DNA of 64,000 bases, from assembly GCA_000499405.2 (NCBI GenBank), contig HG738137.1, positions 20,732,603 through 20,796,602 of the forward strand, read 5' to 3'. This document shows, piece by piece, positions 42,066-55,900 of this stretch. A model generated the notes under the pieces. That model made no database searches. It saw only the letters and a list, made by a program, of their open reading frames with translations, and was not told the DNA's origin. The DNA comes from Onchocerca volvulus (taxonomy: Eukaryota > Nematoda > Chromadorea > Rhabditida > Onchocercidae). The first letter of the stretch is position 1, and every line of letters starts with the position of its first letter. A program made the position numbers and the translations under genes.

Positions 42066-45000
42066 CTAAAGTAGAGCACAAGATTTCTTTTCCTGAAATG
42101 GATTGTGATTATCGATAGGTCCACTGACGAGCATATCATGCTGCTTTTCTCGTTCGCAATATTCTATTAAACTGTAAAAAAAGATGAGAAATAAGGAGTT
42201 GAATAATGAAATATCTCATTAGTGCTAAGTAATATGACACAATATCATCTAAATTGTCATTAAATTGGCAAATTTAAGTTGGTATGAAGAGAAATTACTT
42301 CTAATTAAACAAAACCCACTCTTTGGAGACTTCTGATACTTTCTTTCGTGAAATTTGTGCTTCAATACGAAGCTGTTCTGTTTGTACTCGAATCTGATCC
42401 ATTAAACCAAATAAATTTCGTTGAATCTAGAAAATTCTAACAACTGCATAATCAATTCAATTCAAATCAAATGAATAAAAAATCCGAACTTTCGACCTGT
42501 AAAATATGAAATTATAAGCAACTGAAAAATTAGTATGCAAATTTATAAAAATACATGGCTTTCTGCACAGATAAGTAAACGCAAGAAGCGGAAGCACAAG
42601 TTAATATGAAATAAATCTAAAAAATAAAGAAATAGAAAACAAAATTAGAAAAGACTATGCGTAGAATATTACCAAGCGCATAGATTGATTCCTGAAAGAA
42701 GCAGTAAGCTTCTCCATGCATTACCTTGGCAACTAATTGATGAGAAATTGGCTGATGCAGGATGCATTCTCAACAACTCTCCAAATATATGCAAATTTTG
42801 TTCATTTCATATCTTGACATGAAACATCGACTGCAGACGACGAAAAATTTGTTAGCAAAGCTCAGTAAATTAGAGACTTTCTCAATTAAATTAATTGACA
42901 TTTCCTTTACTTCGCTTATATTTGTCTTCACAATATATAATTTAATTCTTTTTTGAAAGTCAGGTTTAAATTCAAAAGATATATCGTTGACTAGCAATCA
43001 TTTTTATCGCATGATTGTTATCATTTCAGGCGGTAAAAGATTTCTTCCAATGACTCTACTGAAGCATGATATGAATGCTTTCTAATAAATTAGAAAACAT
43101 TCATATTATTATGCTTTGAGGTGACAATTAAAGAGATTGAATTATGATGGAATTCTGTTCCACAAGCTTCAAACAAAGCAAAAGAAAAGTTGGCTATCAC
43201 CAGATACCTACATATCACCATTGCTCTTGTTGACTCCAGCAATCAAATCAGTATATGATCAATAATATGCTGTTATTAAAAGATTATTCAAATTTTTCAT
43301 TTTTTCGTCTTAAGGATTGTTTGAATATGTCCTACTTGTTTAAATAAATAATAATATGCTATGTTGAATAATATAAAGAAAATCAATAAACCACACTCAA
43401 AATTTTACTTCGAAAAAAAAAGCAGAATTTTTTGTGATTGGGCATGCATTTTATATTCCCTATTTCAATGATTATCGATTGAGGAAGCAAGTATGGAGTT
43501 TAGATTACGGTCATGTATAGAGCAGCGTTTTTGTGGCAGATTTTTAATTGACGATGAATTAGATTCTTATGCTGACTCTTGCAGAGATTTTGAAAATTCA
43601 TTAACGACACGAGCAAGCACGCGTGGGATATTGTAACCAATTAAAATAATGATAAGTGTTGGTTGGAAGTTGCAATTAATAAAACAGGTAAGCATTCGAC
43701 TGAGAGGCATAGTTTTGCAGGTTGCATAATAAGTTGAAATAGCAGTTTGTGGCAATGACAGGTGAAATGAACTAAGTGGACAAAGAAATTTAAAAATGAG
43801 AGTTGTAACGAATGGTGAGAAAAGCCTCAGTAGGATGACAGCTCAGGCTTAGTAGCAACAGCAATAGGAATATAGCTAATCAATCCTCTTTGAAGATATC
43901 AATGGGACAAGAGACAATGATGCGTCACCAAATGGTTTAATCCAGCCTAATTTAACCGCGACACTGCGGTTACCATTAATAGAACTATTCACTATTCCGA
44001 TCCAGCAATGGAAAAAACTTGACTATGAGGGATGAAATTGAAATAGTATACAGTGTATATGAAAATTCACATTTCCAGTCAACAACAGATTTTTAATGTT
44101 TTGCAAGTTATCATCAGAATAAAGGTATTACTACTACAGGATTAGAATTTGCTCTCACATTATAATAGTAAATAACGCTAAAGGAAGAGAGAGATAAGAA
44201 TACCTTTAAATTACTCTTATTAACTCTTCATCATCAATCCTTTTTCTTTGTTGGTTTCCAGTTTTTTATTTATTTTTTGAATTTATGATACAGCGATAAC
44301 AGCGACACTTAATTTTTTGATTTGTAACTGCATCTATAAGAAGTGTGAATTGTCTTATTCCAATGTTAAGCATAATGAATTTACAAAAATAAGACAATGA
44401 ATAGTTTTTTTTTTTTTTTAAATCTACAAAAAAAGAAGCTAAATACTAAATTTATATAATTTGCATCAGGCGAAAAAAGCCGCACAGCTAGCAGTTTACT
44501 TAAAAATTAAAAACTTGAATGGAATTTTCCATACTTCTATAATGGTTCACAATTTCAAAATATTAATAAAAGAAAACAACTATGAACAAAAAAAATATGA
44601 CCTCAACAAACATTTTAAAAATATTCTTGCAACATTAAAAACAAATATGAAATGAGCATAGAAGTAATACATGTATACCAGTGAAAACGAGATAAAATGA
44701 CTTCATAAATAAATTACAATTGTAAGAAATGAGAATCTTTATAGATATGAATTGGATTAGAAAATATCATTTTTGCACACAATCAAAACCACAAGGAAAT
44801 TGCGAGATAAATAGGACTAAACTATATATCATATTTTTTTAAACAATTTACCTCACCAGTATCTGATATCGGTACCTCAACATGTTTTAAACGAGATGTA
44901 CTCAATGAACGGCGCCTAATATTAGTCGAAACTGCATCACGATTCGATTTTAAGTTAATTCGCAAGGGTGTCAACCTTGATTCTAAAGATTCTATTTTCG

Positions 45001-48000
45001 GTCTTTCGTCACTGGATCGACACTCAATTGGCTGTAGTAGTCGCGACATCGTGTGAGTAGTACCTGCAAATATAAATTTAATCTAATTTGATTCACGAAT
45101 GACTATTTGGAATTTTTCTGGAATTGTCCATTGGAATTTCTTTTTTTGAAATTTTCATAAAACTCGAAATTCGAAATTTCATTCTCCTAAATGAAATTGA
45201 CGAAAACACTTAAGATCTTCACTATATTGATTGAATTATTATTGAATCAAAAAGCAAAATATTTAATTGAATATAATAATATTCAGACTTACCAGATGGT
45301 TCTAGTGTAGCCATAAACGTACGTATTCGATAGCCGCCAAGCCAAAAAAGAAGTACAACTATGAGGAAAAAGAAAGTAATTGCTTTTAAGACAATGAAGT
45401 GCAGCGGAGAATCGCGGAAAAATTCATTAAAAAAAATATTGAAATGACGTCCAAAAACACCAAGAGAAGTGAATACGAAATTTGACAAAACCTCGCAAAT
45501 CACGTCCAAGGGTGCAATTTCATATATGGGGTCAACATACAGATCCTAAAAACTTGTATACATATTATATATGCAAATTATAAACAAGAAGCAGCTTAAT
45601 ATAATTTCTAATCTAATTTTTCCTTCATTGGAATTTTTTGATTTGTAATAAAATCATCCCATTTCTACTTTTTTTTTTTTTCTTTATCAATTCTCCACTT
45701 TTTCTTTGCATACAAAATAATTCATGATATTTCCTACGATGTCCATTTTTTCCACTTCTCATCCAGCATGCACCATCCAAGACCAAATGGAATCATAAGT
45801 TATGAACGTCATCAATGCTTAACATCTTACAATATTAATCTAATTACATATTTTCCGTTTCACGTCATTATGTAACGGAATTTGGAAGAAACTGAAACCT
45901 TGTAATGCTGTTCACATTCGTTTTCTTGTTTCAAAACAAATAATCCCGATACTATGTCCAAGACAGTAGATAAGAAATTTTCTGCTTTACATTTTTCCGT
46001 AAGTGACTTTTCAGCACGCGACATCCTAGCTGCAATATTTGCCTGCAAAAAAGCTTCCGATTTCGTCACTAACAAAAACAAAAACAACCAGAGATGAATG
46101 AAATTTCAGATTTTTTGGGATTTCAATATACCAAATATTCCATATTTCCTATCAAATCTCCGATTTTACTATAATGAGGAAGATTTATCAGTATAAATTC
46201 TTTTTTAAAATCTGATCTAGATTTTTCACTTATAGTGGTAATTATAAGGGCATTGTTTAACCAAATACCTTATTTAGAAATCTCTGACTATTTTTCAGAA
46301 GCTACTGCATGAACATATTCAGTGGAAAGTAGAAAGTAACCTTAAAAGATACATTATATTGAATATCAAAAACTTCCTGCAATTCTCGTGCAAACCATAT
46401 CCTCACCTGATATTTCTTGTGAAAAGTATTAAACACTGATATAATGAATGATATGAAGAAAAAAAGCCAAATAAAAGAACGTATAGAAAAGTGACTGCGA
46501 TATAGAATCACCAATGCTGGTGCCAATAACACAGCATTCAGCAGAGGTAAAAAAGTCACAATCATATTAAAGGCGTGCTTCACAAATGATGGATCTTCGT
46601 AATGTAGCTGCAAACAACAGAAATTCATTTTTTCATTTTTTCATTAAAAAAAAAAAGCGCAAAACTAAGATATTATCTGCATATTCTTTACTTTAAAAGA
46701 CACAATTTCCTTTGATTTTATCAAAGAACATCCCATCTAATCTGAAAAACTAAATTACTGTAAAAATAGTGATTAGAAAACACTGCGATAAGAACTTGGA
46801 AAGAATTTGAACATAAACAATACGAGCTAAGAAATTTACCGGAACAATCAATTCTTCCATAATTTCTCGAACTTGTTCGCGCATGGTTATTGTTTCATCT
46901 TTCGAGTTCAAATACTTCTTCAGAATAACCAAACTGTCGGCATCTAAATATATCTCTACAGTTCGATCAACGCGTTTTGCCTGTAAATTAAGGAATTTCG
47001 AAAAATGCTGTAAATTTAGAGATAACTTCAAGTAGTTTATATAATTTATTTCTTTTTAAGCAGATTCATCATTTCATTATCATCTCTGAAATAATGATGG
47101 TTGTCTATCATTCAGAACTATAAATAAAATAAATGATAGAAGTTCTTGAAATCCTTAAGATTGAAAGTATAATCTATTTATCCAAAAAAGTGAAACGGCA
47201 TAGACGGGAAAACAAAAATCTGGAAAATCCATCAAAATTATCCTACCTTATCAATGTCAACATTCATACGATGTAAGAAATTCCGTACAATATGTTTCAG
47301 TGTCGAATCTTGGATGTAATGATTTTCAGTATGATCTTCAACTGAAATTTTTTTGAGTAGTTGTTCAGATCATCAAACTTAAAATGAAGAAACAGAAATG
47401 TGAATATATTCTAAAACTTTGCTGTTCGTCAAGGGTTAGTTTTTAGCAGATCAAAACTTTAATACATTGATTAACCGTAAAAAAATTGAATTTGCGAAGT
47501 ACTCGATCTAATAATGCAATATTTTTAGCTGACGACCGTTTTGAATAACAAAATTGGATAAGTCAAGTTTGGATATTTCTCCTCACAAAGAATTAATGCA
47601 AGGTTCAAGATCCAATTTTGATCAAAAGAAATGTTTTGGTATTTCGGCAAAAAAACAAGGAATGTGTCCTTAAAGTGCACAAACTTATACAAATATAGTG
47701 CTCAAGTAAATCAATCTCATCTAGTCAGGTTATTTTCGAGCAATAATAGTTTTAAATTGGAAGAAAATCAATTAAATTTGATTTAAATTTTTATTTTTTT
47801 TGACAGGAAAAAAAGGCTTGAAAGTGATAAATATTCAGATCCTTTCTGTCCAGTTAATTATAAAATTTACATACTTTGCTACCTTTCAAACATTTCTTCA
47901 AATTAGCTTGACACAACGCCAATTGGTCGAGAGTGTTTTTGGTGCAAAATGATGACGAAGCAAAGGGATCATTTGGATCAATCCAATTTTCTTGATCAAT

Positions 48001-48075
48001 ATGTAAATCCAAATCGATATTTTCACCATTAAAACCAAGAAGAAACAAATTCAAATATACCATAAAGAGCAACAT
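42066..48075 (-). CDS. CLCC1 (MCLC) family ER anion-channel protein, 9 exons
   Basis: Homologue of chloride channel CLIC-like 1, an ER membrane protein reported to conduct anions and support ER homeostasis. Exons in coding order: 48075-47871, 47341-47247, 46980-46840, 46607-46407, 46042-45899, 45545-45293, 45063-44852, 42426-42320, 42171-42066. All phases match; 487 aa against 551 in human. Residues 1-17 are a signal peptide, followed by the family motif WIDPNDPF (residues 31-38). Residues 148-214 hold two hydrophobic segments (FNMIVTFLPLLNAVLLAPAL and FIWLFFFISFIISVF). The conserved DLYVDPIYEIAPLDVI block starts at 263, and a third membrane segment (AITFFFLIVVLLFWLGGY) follows. The tail is basic and Ser-rich with RRRSLSTSRLK, then a helical end (QIRVQTEQLRIEAQISRKK). 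The AUG lies 14 nt after a TTTTGTAG acceptor. The donors chosen for exons 1 and 8 are the ones that keep phase. The last two exons are the least certain. Confidence 0.88.
42427..44851. other. Large CLCC1 intron 7
   Basis: A 2.4-kb intron by the present model, much longer than the others of this gene. No further CLCC1-like exon was found. Open frames at 42762-42997 (both strands) and 44461-44655 have no recognisable features. Confidence 0.5.
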
Positions 48076-48092
48076 AGCTATGCCGCAGTCTA
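48076..48092 (-). promoter_or_regulatory. Likely SL trans-splice acceptor of CLCC1
   Basis: On the minus strand CATTTTGTAG is followed by a 14-nt leader and the AUG. No upstream coding exon is visible. Confidence 0.45.
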
Positions 48093-50784
48093 CAAAATGA
48101 AGAATACATGAAATCGACCTTTCTCTTCCTTCCTTAAATAATTAAACAAAAGTGTAGAACTCATGTGCTTCACGACAATGTCTTTAAGAAACAGGCTTTT
48201 TTCTCAGCAATTTCAATAATCCAACAATTGATAATACATTTTTCTATTCTTCACGTATATACAAAAGTTCAGCTGACATACTGTAAGTTTGGCACAACTA
48301 AACTTCTGAAATTGGCGGTAGTCCCCACTAATAATCGGCCCTAGAAATAATCAGAGCCTAGAGCAGACTACTTTCGAAGCTAAATAATAAGCTATGAAGA
48401 AACAAAACTATGATCCGACATCCCGTACTCTTTATTTTATCTTTCCCATTCCAGCGCCAACAACAGGATACGTTCGTTTCCAGAACGATACCGCTATTGC
48501 AGCTCTCTATTCACCACAATTTCAATAGCTCCCAATAATGGGTGCGAAATTGTTGGGTTCGGGTACAACTGATGGAAAGAATAATAGTTATAATAGTCCC
48601 AATAAATATCTACATACGGACGAGCGATCAGACCTGAAATTGCAGGTCAAGTTCCTGAAATGCGACGAAACCCTGAAATTGCAGACCGAGAAATCTGGCT
48701 GAAAATGCAGATTGAAAAATCTGCATGAAATTGTGAATCAAAAAATTTACTAAAGTTGCAGATCGAGAAATTTGGATGAAACTATAGATAAAGAAATCTG
48801 TATAAAAACGATAGCTTCAAGTATGATTTGACGCAAGAAGAGGAGAAATTAAGGAAATTAATATAATTGTGAAACTAATGTGACATGTGTAACTGCAGGT
48901 CAATTAATTAATGTGAAGGTATAGGAAGAGATAACTAATTATTTGTTATTCTGAAGCTTAGATGTCTGCAGGATATCCATTATTTCGAGATAGTAGTCCT
49001 GAAATCTCGAAGATGACGAGCAATGTGTCACGCTTATAACGGAATCAAAGTAAGAAATAGATAACTGTTTGTAACGGATGGAGCAGGTAGTCATCTGAAT
49101 CTGTCTTTCCTAACACTGAAGGATCAGTTTTCTTTCCCTTTTTTTTTTTCTTTATATTGAATCTTAATTCAAAATCCTCTCTTTTTTCTGCTTTTAATTA
49201 AACAATAAAAAAGGAATGAGAATTCTCGTAGCAATCTTTCTAGTTCGCTATAAAAAGATGCATATTTTCGAATTGATAATGCCATACTTTTTGGAAAGAA
49301 AATTGGATGAAATGATTATAAGGAAGCGATCTTTACTAGCGCCATTTTTCTGAATTTTTTGCGTGGTGATACTGAAATTTTAAGAATTGATAGGATACTC
49401 CTTTAGTTTCTTAAATCATTCTAGAGTTCCCTTCTAGCACGTTGTTAATACCAATTAATTAATTCCCTTCTTTGCTTCTCAAAGCTACTTGCATTCATAC
49501 GGCACTGCTTTTTTAATCTTCCGACAGTAATGAAAATGAAGCATTCCAATCTCTCAAAATGCATCAGTTTCTCTATTTGACACTGTTAGGAGAAACGAAA
49601 GATTTTTAATAGCTTCCTCAACGCTTAATTTAAACTAAATTTAATTTAACATAATAATTTCTGTTTTGATTTGCCTTGTTGACTTCAAGAATTTTTCGTA
49701 TTGTTTTCTTCATTCCTAATCAGATTTATTGTTGCTTACATCATTTTTTATGAAGAGTAACGATCATTTACATCTCAAAGCGTCATACTCGTGTTCATAC
49801 TGGATTTGTTGTTTAGTTGAATCAAGTTTTGTTTGCTCTCTGGATAAAAATGGAAACTATCCGTTAATAATTTCTGAATTGTGTTTCGCTTTAACCTGAA
49901 ATTGTTATTTCTATTTGGGAAACTTTAGAGTGATCAATGCGAAGTATTACTAAGAGGCGATGAAGCTGGAGATCTTAATACTTCTGTAGTGCGAGAATAG
50001 TTAAAATTTGAAAAAATGCTTGCTGCAGTACGGAGGAAGTAAGGAACAATACTATGTTTTGTGTTTGAATTTATAAAAATTGTTTCTTACGAAAAAATTA
50101 TACGGATTCAATCACATAATTGAGAATTTTAATTTCAAATTAGATTATTGGTTTTATGCTTCAAAAGCATCATTGTTTCATGTCTTATTCTCATTATTCA
50201 TGTTCTGTAATTTATTAAATTTCAGTTTTTTTTCTACTATTTTGAAAAATTTCGCAATGAAATTGAAACTGGAGGCATTAATGCAAAGTGCGGTGAAATA
50301 GAGATGACAACTTGGATCAAACAAAACACATTTCATGCAGAACCAAATAGAATGTATTCCATGTCAAAAAAAGTTGCATCAAGTAGAATATATTTTATAT
50401 CATGAAAATGGACGGAAAAAAGTCCAAGGATCAAACACGAAAATTAAAATTGAAACAGAATGCAATGAATAAGAGTGATAATAAAGCCATTCATCATAGA
50501 CATAGTATGGATTAATAGCAATAATATCTGTTATTGCCAAAAGATTTCGTTTCGTTTATTTCTTGTTATTTATTCTTTGCTTAGACATTTGTCAAGGTAT
50601 CATCATATTTATGTGGTTATTAATTATTCTTAAGAAGAAATGGATAATTTTGCTATCGGATGTTATTTCATCTTGTTTGAATCTCTGTTTAGAATGCAGC
50701 AGTTGGCCTTCCCGGTCAAAATTATGTATGAAAAGTTGCTTGCACTGAATGGTGTAGTGCAGCTTGCATGAAGGCAAGCCTTTT
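48093..50784. other. Intergenic, no gene supported
   Basis: Between the CLCC1 start and the small membrane-protein gene. It holds a degenerate minisatellite at 48633-48800. A 73-codon plus-strand frame at 50080-50301 looks like chance. Confidence 0.5.
48633..48800. repeat. Degenerate minisatellite, period about 26-27 nt
   Basis: Five to seven diverged units of the type CTGAAATTGCAGACCGAGAA ATCTGG run in tandem (CCTGAAATTGCAGACCGAG, CTGAAAATGCAGATTGAAA, TAAAGTTGCAGATCGAGAA, ATGAAACTATAGATAAAGAA). The frame is broken by stops, so it is not evidently coding. Confidence 0.75.
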
Positions 50785-52612
50785 TTAGGCATCATCACTT
50801 CTGCGACATCTACAACAGTGTATTCGGATCAGACATGTTATGCAAATCAGTAAAAAAACACCGAAAACAGCAAGGCAGATGACAGTGGCCATGATTGTGG
50901 TAAAACCGGCCAAAAAACGGTCTTCGGATGGCGCATTATTCCATTCATCTTTTTCCTGAAAATGTTCAAACCGTTTAAAGAGATTTTAATTAGTGTGAAA
51001 AGATATGACTGATGAAGACGATCTATGAACGTTACGGATGCATTTGTATTGTTCCATCGAGATAAGACAATGCAAAAAAATATTGAATTTCTCTTGTACG
51101 ACAAAATTTCTATACTTTTTCCAATATTTTTTGCTGAGATTAATCACAAAAGTATTAAATTCTAACTTTTATATCATCTCTTTTTCCTCATATTCTAATG
51201 AATTAATTAATAAAATTATGCTCCATTTCAGCATTCTAACAAATCAGACAAAAGTTATATGCTTATATATAATAATTCAGATTTCAGAAAAATATCATAA
51301 TTATCACCTCTTCCTACCAAATTGCAGGAGCAAGTCTTGTAAAATGAATAGTGCTAATCTTTTTCGAATGGTTTCCTAAAGTTTTGGAGCAAACTATCTT
51401 ATCTAATTATTTTGATAGTGAATCTTGAAATTTCATCTTCTTGATATTGCAGCAATAATTTACGCAACTGTAGAAAATTTTCTGCTAATTTTAAAATAAT
51501 GCACGAAATGTGCTGAATATTTACTTTCATTTTCTTTCTTTCCAAAATTTTTGTAATGTTAACGGCTGAGTGAATTACAAAATTGTTTGCCTTACTTGCC
51601 AGATACGAAAAGAAATTATTTAGAGTTTTTCTCGAATAAAAAGAATTTATGTTTTAATTCATCAGAAAAAATGTCAAATTTACTCCAACAAGAGTATTCA
51701 TTTCACTCCTTAAATGTTCTGCTGACTGCTATGGATACGGTAACTAATGATTGATTGTTTGTTTATGAATCCGCCACTGCCTCATCGGTTATGATTTTTT
51801 AAATGAAATTAATTTGCTTCACTACTATAAACAAGTATTGTGAATCTATAAAATGATGAAAATCGTTGACATGAAAAGGGATATCTCTGATTTAGAAGAG
51901 TTATAGATGTTCATGAAATAAGAGTGTCATGAAGTATTTTGAAATTAACTTCTTATTTTAGAATCCAAAATTGTTGACGTGTGAGCCGTATTGCAAATTT
52001 TGAATTGCTAACGAAATCTTTCGAAACAGCATTTAAAATAAATTTATTAGAGTATACTAATAGGATAATAAGATTAGTCGATTATTTTCAACGCTTTCTC
52101 ATATTTGGCTTTAGTTATTGTTGAAATTAGATTTGTATATTTATGCTTCAAATAACCTATCATAATTACAATCAAATTTATACTTAAATCTCACTCAGAC
52201 TTACTTGCTTGGCGTAAGTCAAGTAATAGTAATTTATCTTGCAGAAACAATTATTGGAAAAGTTGAAAGGCCTGCATTAACGGCAATCTATTATCTTAGA
52301 TTCGAATTAGATAAGACAAGTGAGAACTGCTCTTTATCAAATAGCTTTTGCAAGCAGCTGTGTGTATTCTGAAGCTAAGCAAGAAATGAAACTTGAAAAG
52401 TGAAGGAAGTTTACCTTAAGAGGACAGAGCCATCGTTGCATCATTAGATCACTGATATGCTTCATCGAGCAAGGTACATGACACTGCGCTTGACACAGAT
52501 GTTCGGTGTCAAAGGTGTGAATCATATTCTGTGGGTAATTCTGATTTCCAGATTTTCGGATAATTTCGTTATATCCCATTGATGAGTCGTATACTGTAGA
52601 TGTTGGATCCAA
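50785..52612 (-). CDS. Unrecognised single-pass membrane protein, C-terminal exons
   Basis: Two exons are well supported: 52612 (or further upstream) to 52415, and 50955-50785, joined in phase 0 between a GTAAAC donor and a TTTTCAG acceptor. The first encodes a Cys-rich segment (DTEHLCQAQCHVPCSMKHIS, then WLCPLK). The second has a short acidic linker (EKDEWNNAPSEDRF), one membrane segment (TTIMATVICLAVFGVFLLIC) and a basic Cys-rich tail (RIHCCRCRRSDDA) before TAA. This suggests a type I protein with an extracellular Cys cluster and a short cytoplasmic, possibly palmitoylated end. The 5' part is unresolved: the frame appears open back to about 52690 but is closed by a TGA. A candidate upstream exon at 52905-52943 (NDLSGIDAWQK) does not fit its phase. 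No family recognised. Confidence 0.55.
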
Positions 52613-52718
52613 ACTGATTCTTAGAATAAACTTCGTTGTTTCATCAACAACAATCGTATTAATAGATAGACGTAAACATTTGCGCAGATTTCACATATAC
52701 AGTGGTAGTATTGATTTC
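52613..52718 (-). pseudogene. Possible frameshifted 5' part of the membrane-protein exon
   Basis: After an acceptor at TTATTATTGCAG, one frame reads INTTTVYVKSAQMFTSIY and stops. The frame used downstream reads NTIVVDETTKFILRISLDPT over the following bases. Both halves look coding, and a single-base change near 52655-52665 would join them. It could be an assembly error, a real inactivating mutation, or a wrong exon model. Confidence 0.35.
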
Positions 52719-52943
52719 TGCAATAATAATAAGTATTATTTCTTATAAATCAATTTTTCGAAATTTAAAATCATAAATCGCTTGTTGTTAATTTGAAATT
52801 CCTAATTTTAATCTGAAAATTAGATTCATAGAGAAACAATGCTGAATTCACGATGTTAAACAGATGGCAATTTCACAGAGATACACAAAACTTGAATAAC
52901 TTACCTTCTGCCATGCATCGATACCACTTAAATCATTTTTACA

Positions 52944-55900
52944 CTATATCATGTTATGCGAGTTTATTCTTTTAATAACAACTCGATTGAAAAGAAATTT
53001 TGAAACAAAACCGTCACTAGATTTCTGAAAAATAATTTTCTTAGAAACTCTAAAAATGAAGTTTATTTTACAGTTAACATCTCTCTCGTAATATAGTTTT
53101 ATAGTTGTCATCTTTCATCAGAAATGTAAAGAAACGAAATCGCATTGCTAATTAACGGAAAGAACATTTCATCACAAATGCGAAATACTAGCAAAAGTTG
53201 CATCGAAGTCATTAACTAAGAAAAGTTTCAGAAGCTTCAAAGAAATACATTTACTTCACAGAATAATCAAATTTCATCATATCATGTAAATGATCACAAA
53301 ATTCCGACAAACGTAGAAAATAAAATGAAATTGGGGTCAGCTGAACTTTCAAATTTAATTATTTATAATGTCAACCGAAATCAAGACTTCGAATAATTTT
53401 GATTGAAAGGTACTTCTTGGAAGTTCAAGATCGTTATTTCTACGACGAATTAATGAAATTATTTTTAGTAAATGACGTGGTGTAGATCTGACCAGAATCA
53501 TCCTCAACAACAAATAAAACATTGTAAATTTAAAAGTATGTAATATAGATCGATTAAAACAACACAATTTGTCATCCTGATTAAAGGTATTACGCGTAAG
53601 GAGAAGAAGATCTTGAATGATTTTGATGTCAAATTTTCAAAAACATTGCTTACTCAAAAACACAGCGTAATTCATTTAAATGAAAATACAAAATAACTGA
53701 GAAGACTGCTAACAAAAAAATCAGTGAACAATAATCCAACTAGTAGAAAAGTGGAATATTCGACGTTTTTTATGATAGGAAGAATTAAACTAGGAAATAT
53801 TATGGAATGAAGAGGAGAATTACAACGATCAATGTCCAATAAATATCAAAACTCTGTATTCACTTCAAAGAATCGACGTGTTACCGTTACCGTCAGTACG
53901 TCATTTACGTCATTTTGCCGTATCGTCAGCAAGCTATAGTAAAGCTTGGAAAACCATATCAAGTTACTTGTTTCTTTCTTTTTTTTGTGTAAACTAGAAA
54001 GTAACAATCTAACATGATAGTCTCGAATTTCATTCAGTCAATGGGATCAAGTCAATAGGAAGCAGCTAAAGCGGATGAATGAAACAGGCGTAATAAAAGG
54101 TAAACAACAACAATGAATTGAGATGAGAGAGAGAAAATAAGTTGCTTGCTGATGCTGTCAATTATAAATTCAGACAGCAAAACGCATCTCCTCGCAGCAA
54201 GAATGCATTCATTGCAGTGAGAAGCAACCGGTCGATCCAAGAAGACGCTACTTGGCTCCAACGACCATTGGCTTATTTAATATCCGATTTGTAATACAGA
54301 CTTGTCATATTTTCGGTAGTTTATATGGAAACAGAATGGATTTTTCAGATTAATAATCAAATAAGAGTAACAGAAAAGAGCAAAAAAAAAGTGCAGCTAG
54401 TCCAAAGTGCACATGAAAGAAGTCTCGAAGATTAGGCACTGAAATGCAAATAAGCCAGAAAGTAAATAGGAGAGAAAGTAAGGCCAGTTTATTGCGGGGC
54501 AGATGAAATCGCAAAGTGTATATCATTTGTTTATTCATTTATGAGTTTGTAAGCACATAGAAATCAGCAGGTTTCTATATTTCCCACAACTTTTATATTT
54601 TTGAAAGTTTCAACGAGGAATTCAGAAGGAAGCGAAGAAGAAATCGACAGATACTTTTTGTGAATATTTTAAATCGTAAAAGAGCTGAAAAGAGTTTACC
54701 TTACTCCTACTAATATCACATATTCTTGTCACTTGTTGAAATGAACTGGAAATGTTATAATTAATTATCATGTTAAACAATTATTCAGCAGTTGGATGAT
54801 AAATCAATGTGTGCAAATCATTTTATCAAAATAGTTTTGATTACTACCGTAAGACGTTTACTTATCAGAGAGAGATTCATATGTGAATTGTTGAATAAAA
54901 CAGTTTCGTCTACTAAATAAAAATTTCATCTATCAAATATTCATTTTTTAAGTTCGCATTTTGAGTAAAAAAAAATTCGGCATAAAAATGCTCTTCAGCT
55001 ATGGAATCCTATTCTGCGATAAATTTTATGGGGAGAAACGAAACTGTCAGGTTATTTAATAATACCGGTTGAAAGTGTAAAAGGAATTATATCAAACAAG
55101 AATATGGATAATTATCAGAATATTGTAATATCCAATTATCGATTCTGATTAATGATAAGCGCGATAGGATACCAAATGTGGCTACCGTAGACATCCCGAA
55201 AAAATAATACTTTTTAGTTTATTTAATTCATTTGTTAGAATATCATTATTTTGGGTCTTCCTTAGCAATTTATTCAGCATAAAAATTTTGCCTATTTCAG
55301 TAATGTTCATCTAATATTATTTCCATAATCTGGTGAAGCATTTGGATTGAAATCAAAAAAAAAAAAAGAAAAAAAATGAAAAAATCCAAGATGACAAAGT
55401 TATCATTTTTAAGTACAAGAATAACACTTGCAAAAAAGAAATTTCATAGCAAGGAAGAATCTGATACTAATATTATAAAAAGATATGGAAGGCAATATAT
55501 TTCACTAATAAAGTATTTTCGTCATTCTCCGTTATTGGACAACAAAGAACTCAGCAAGAAGATGGATGTGAATATTTAAGTTTCTGAAACGACCCTAAGG
55601 ATAAAAGCTCCTTGCTTTTTCATTGCTAATAATATATTGGGTGAGAAAATAAAAGATATTTCTGGTGAAAGAAATGAGGATGAAAATGAAAGGAAATAAT
55701 GAGGGACGCAACAATGCAACGAATTTAATCAGATTAATGTAGCTCAGTATTAATAATTATTATCATGAGTTTGCATATGAGCTTGTCTTGCATATCAACT
55801 ATCGGATGCGATGGAAATTCCACGGACGACCATTTCAGAACAATCGATACATTTTCCAAAATTCAATCATTGGTCGTTAGGTTTGGGATGGCAACGCTTA

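Noticed and set aside
46302..46628. Separate 108-aa multi-pass protein
   Set aside because: This frame is exon 4 of the CLCC1 homologue, joined in phase on both sides.
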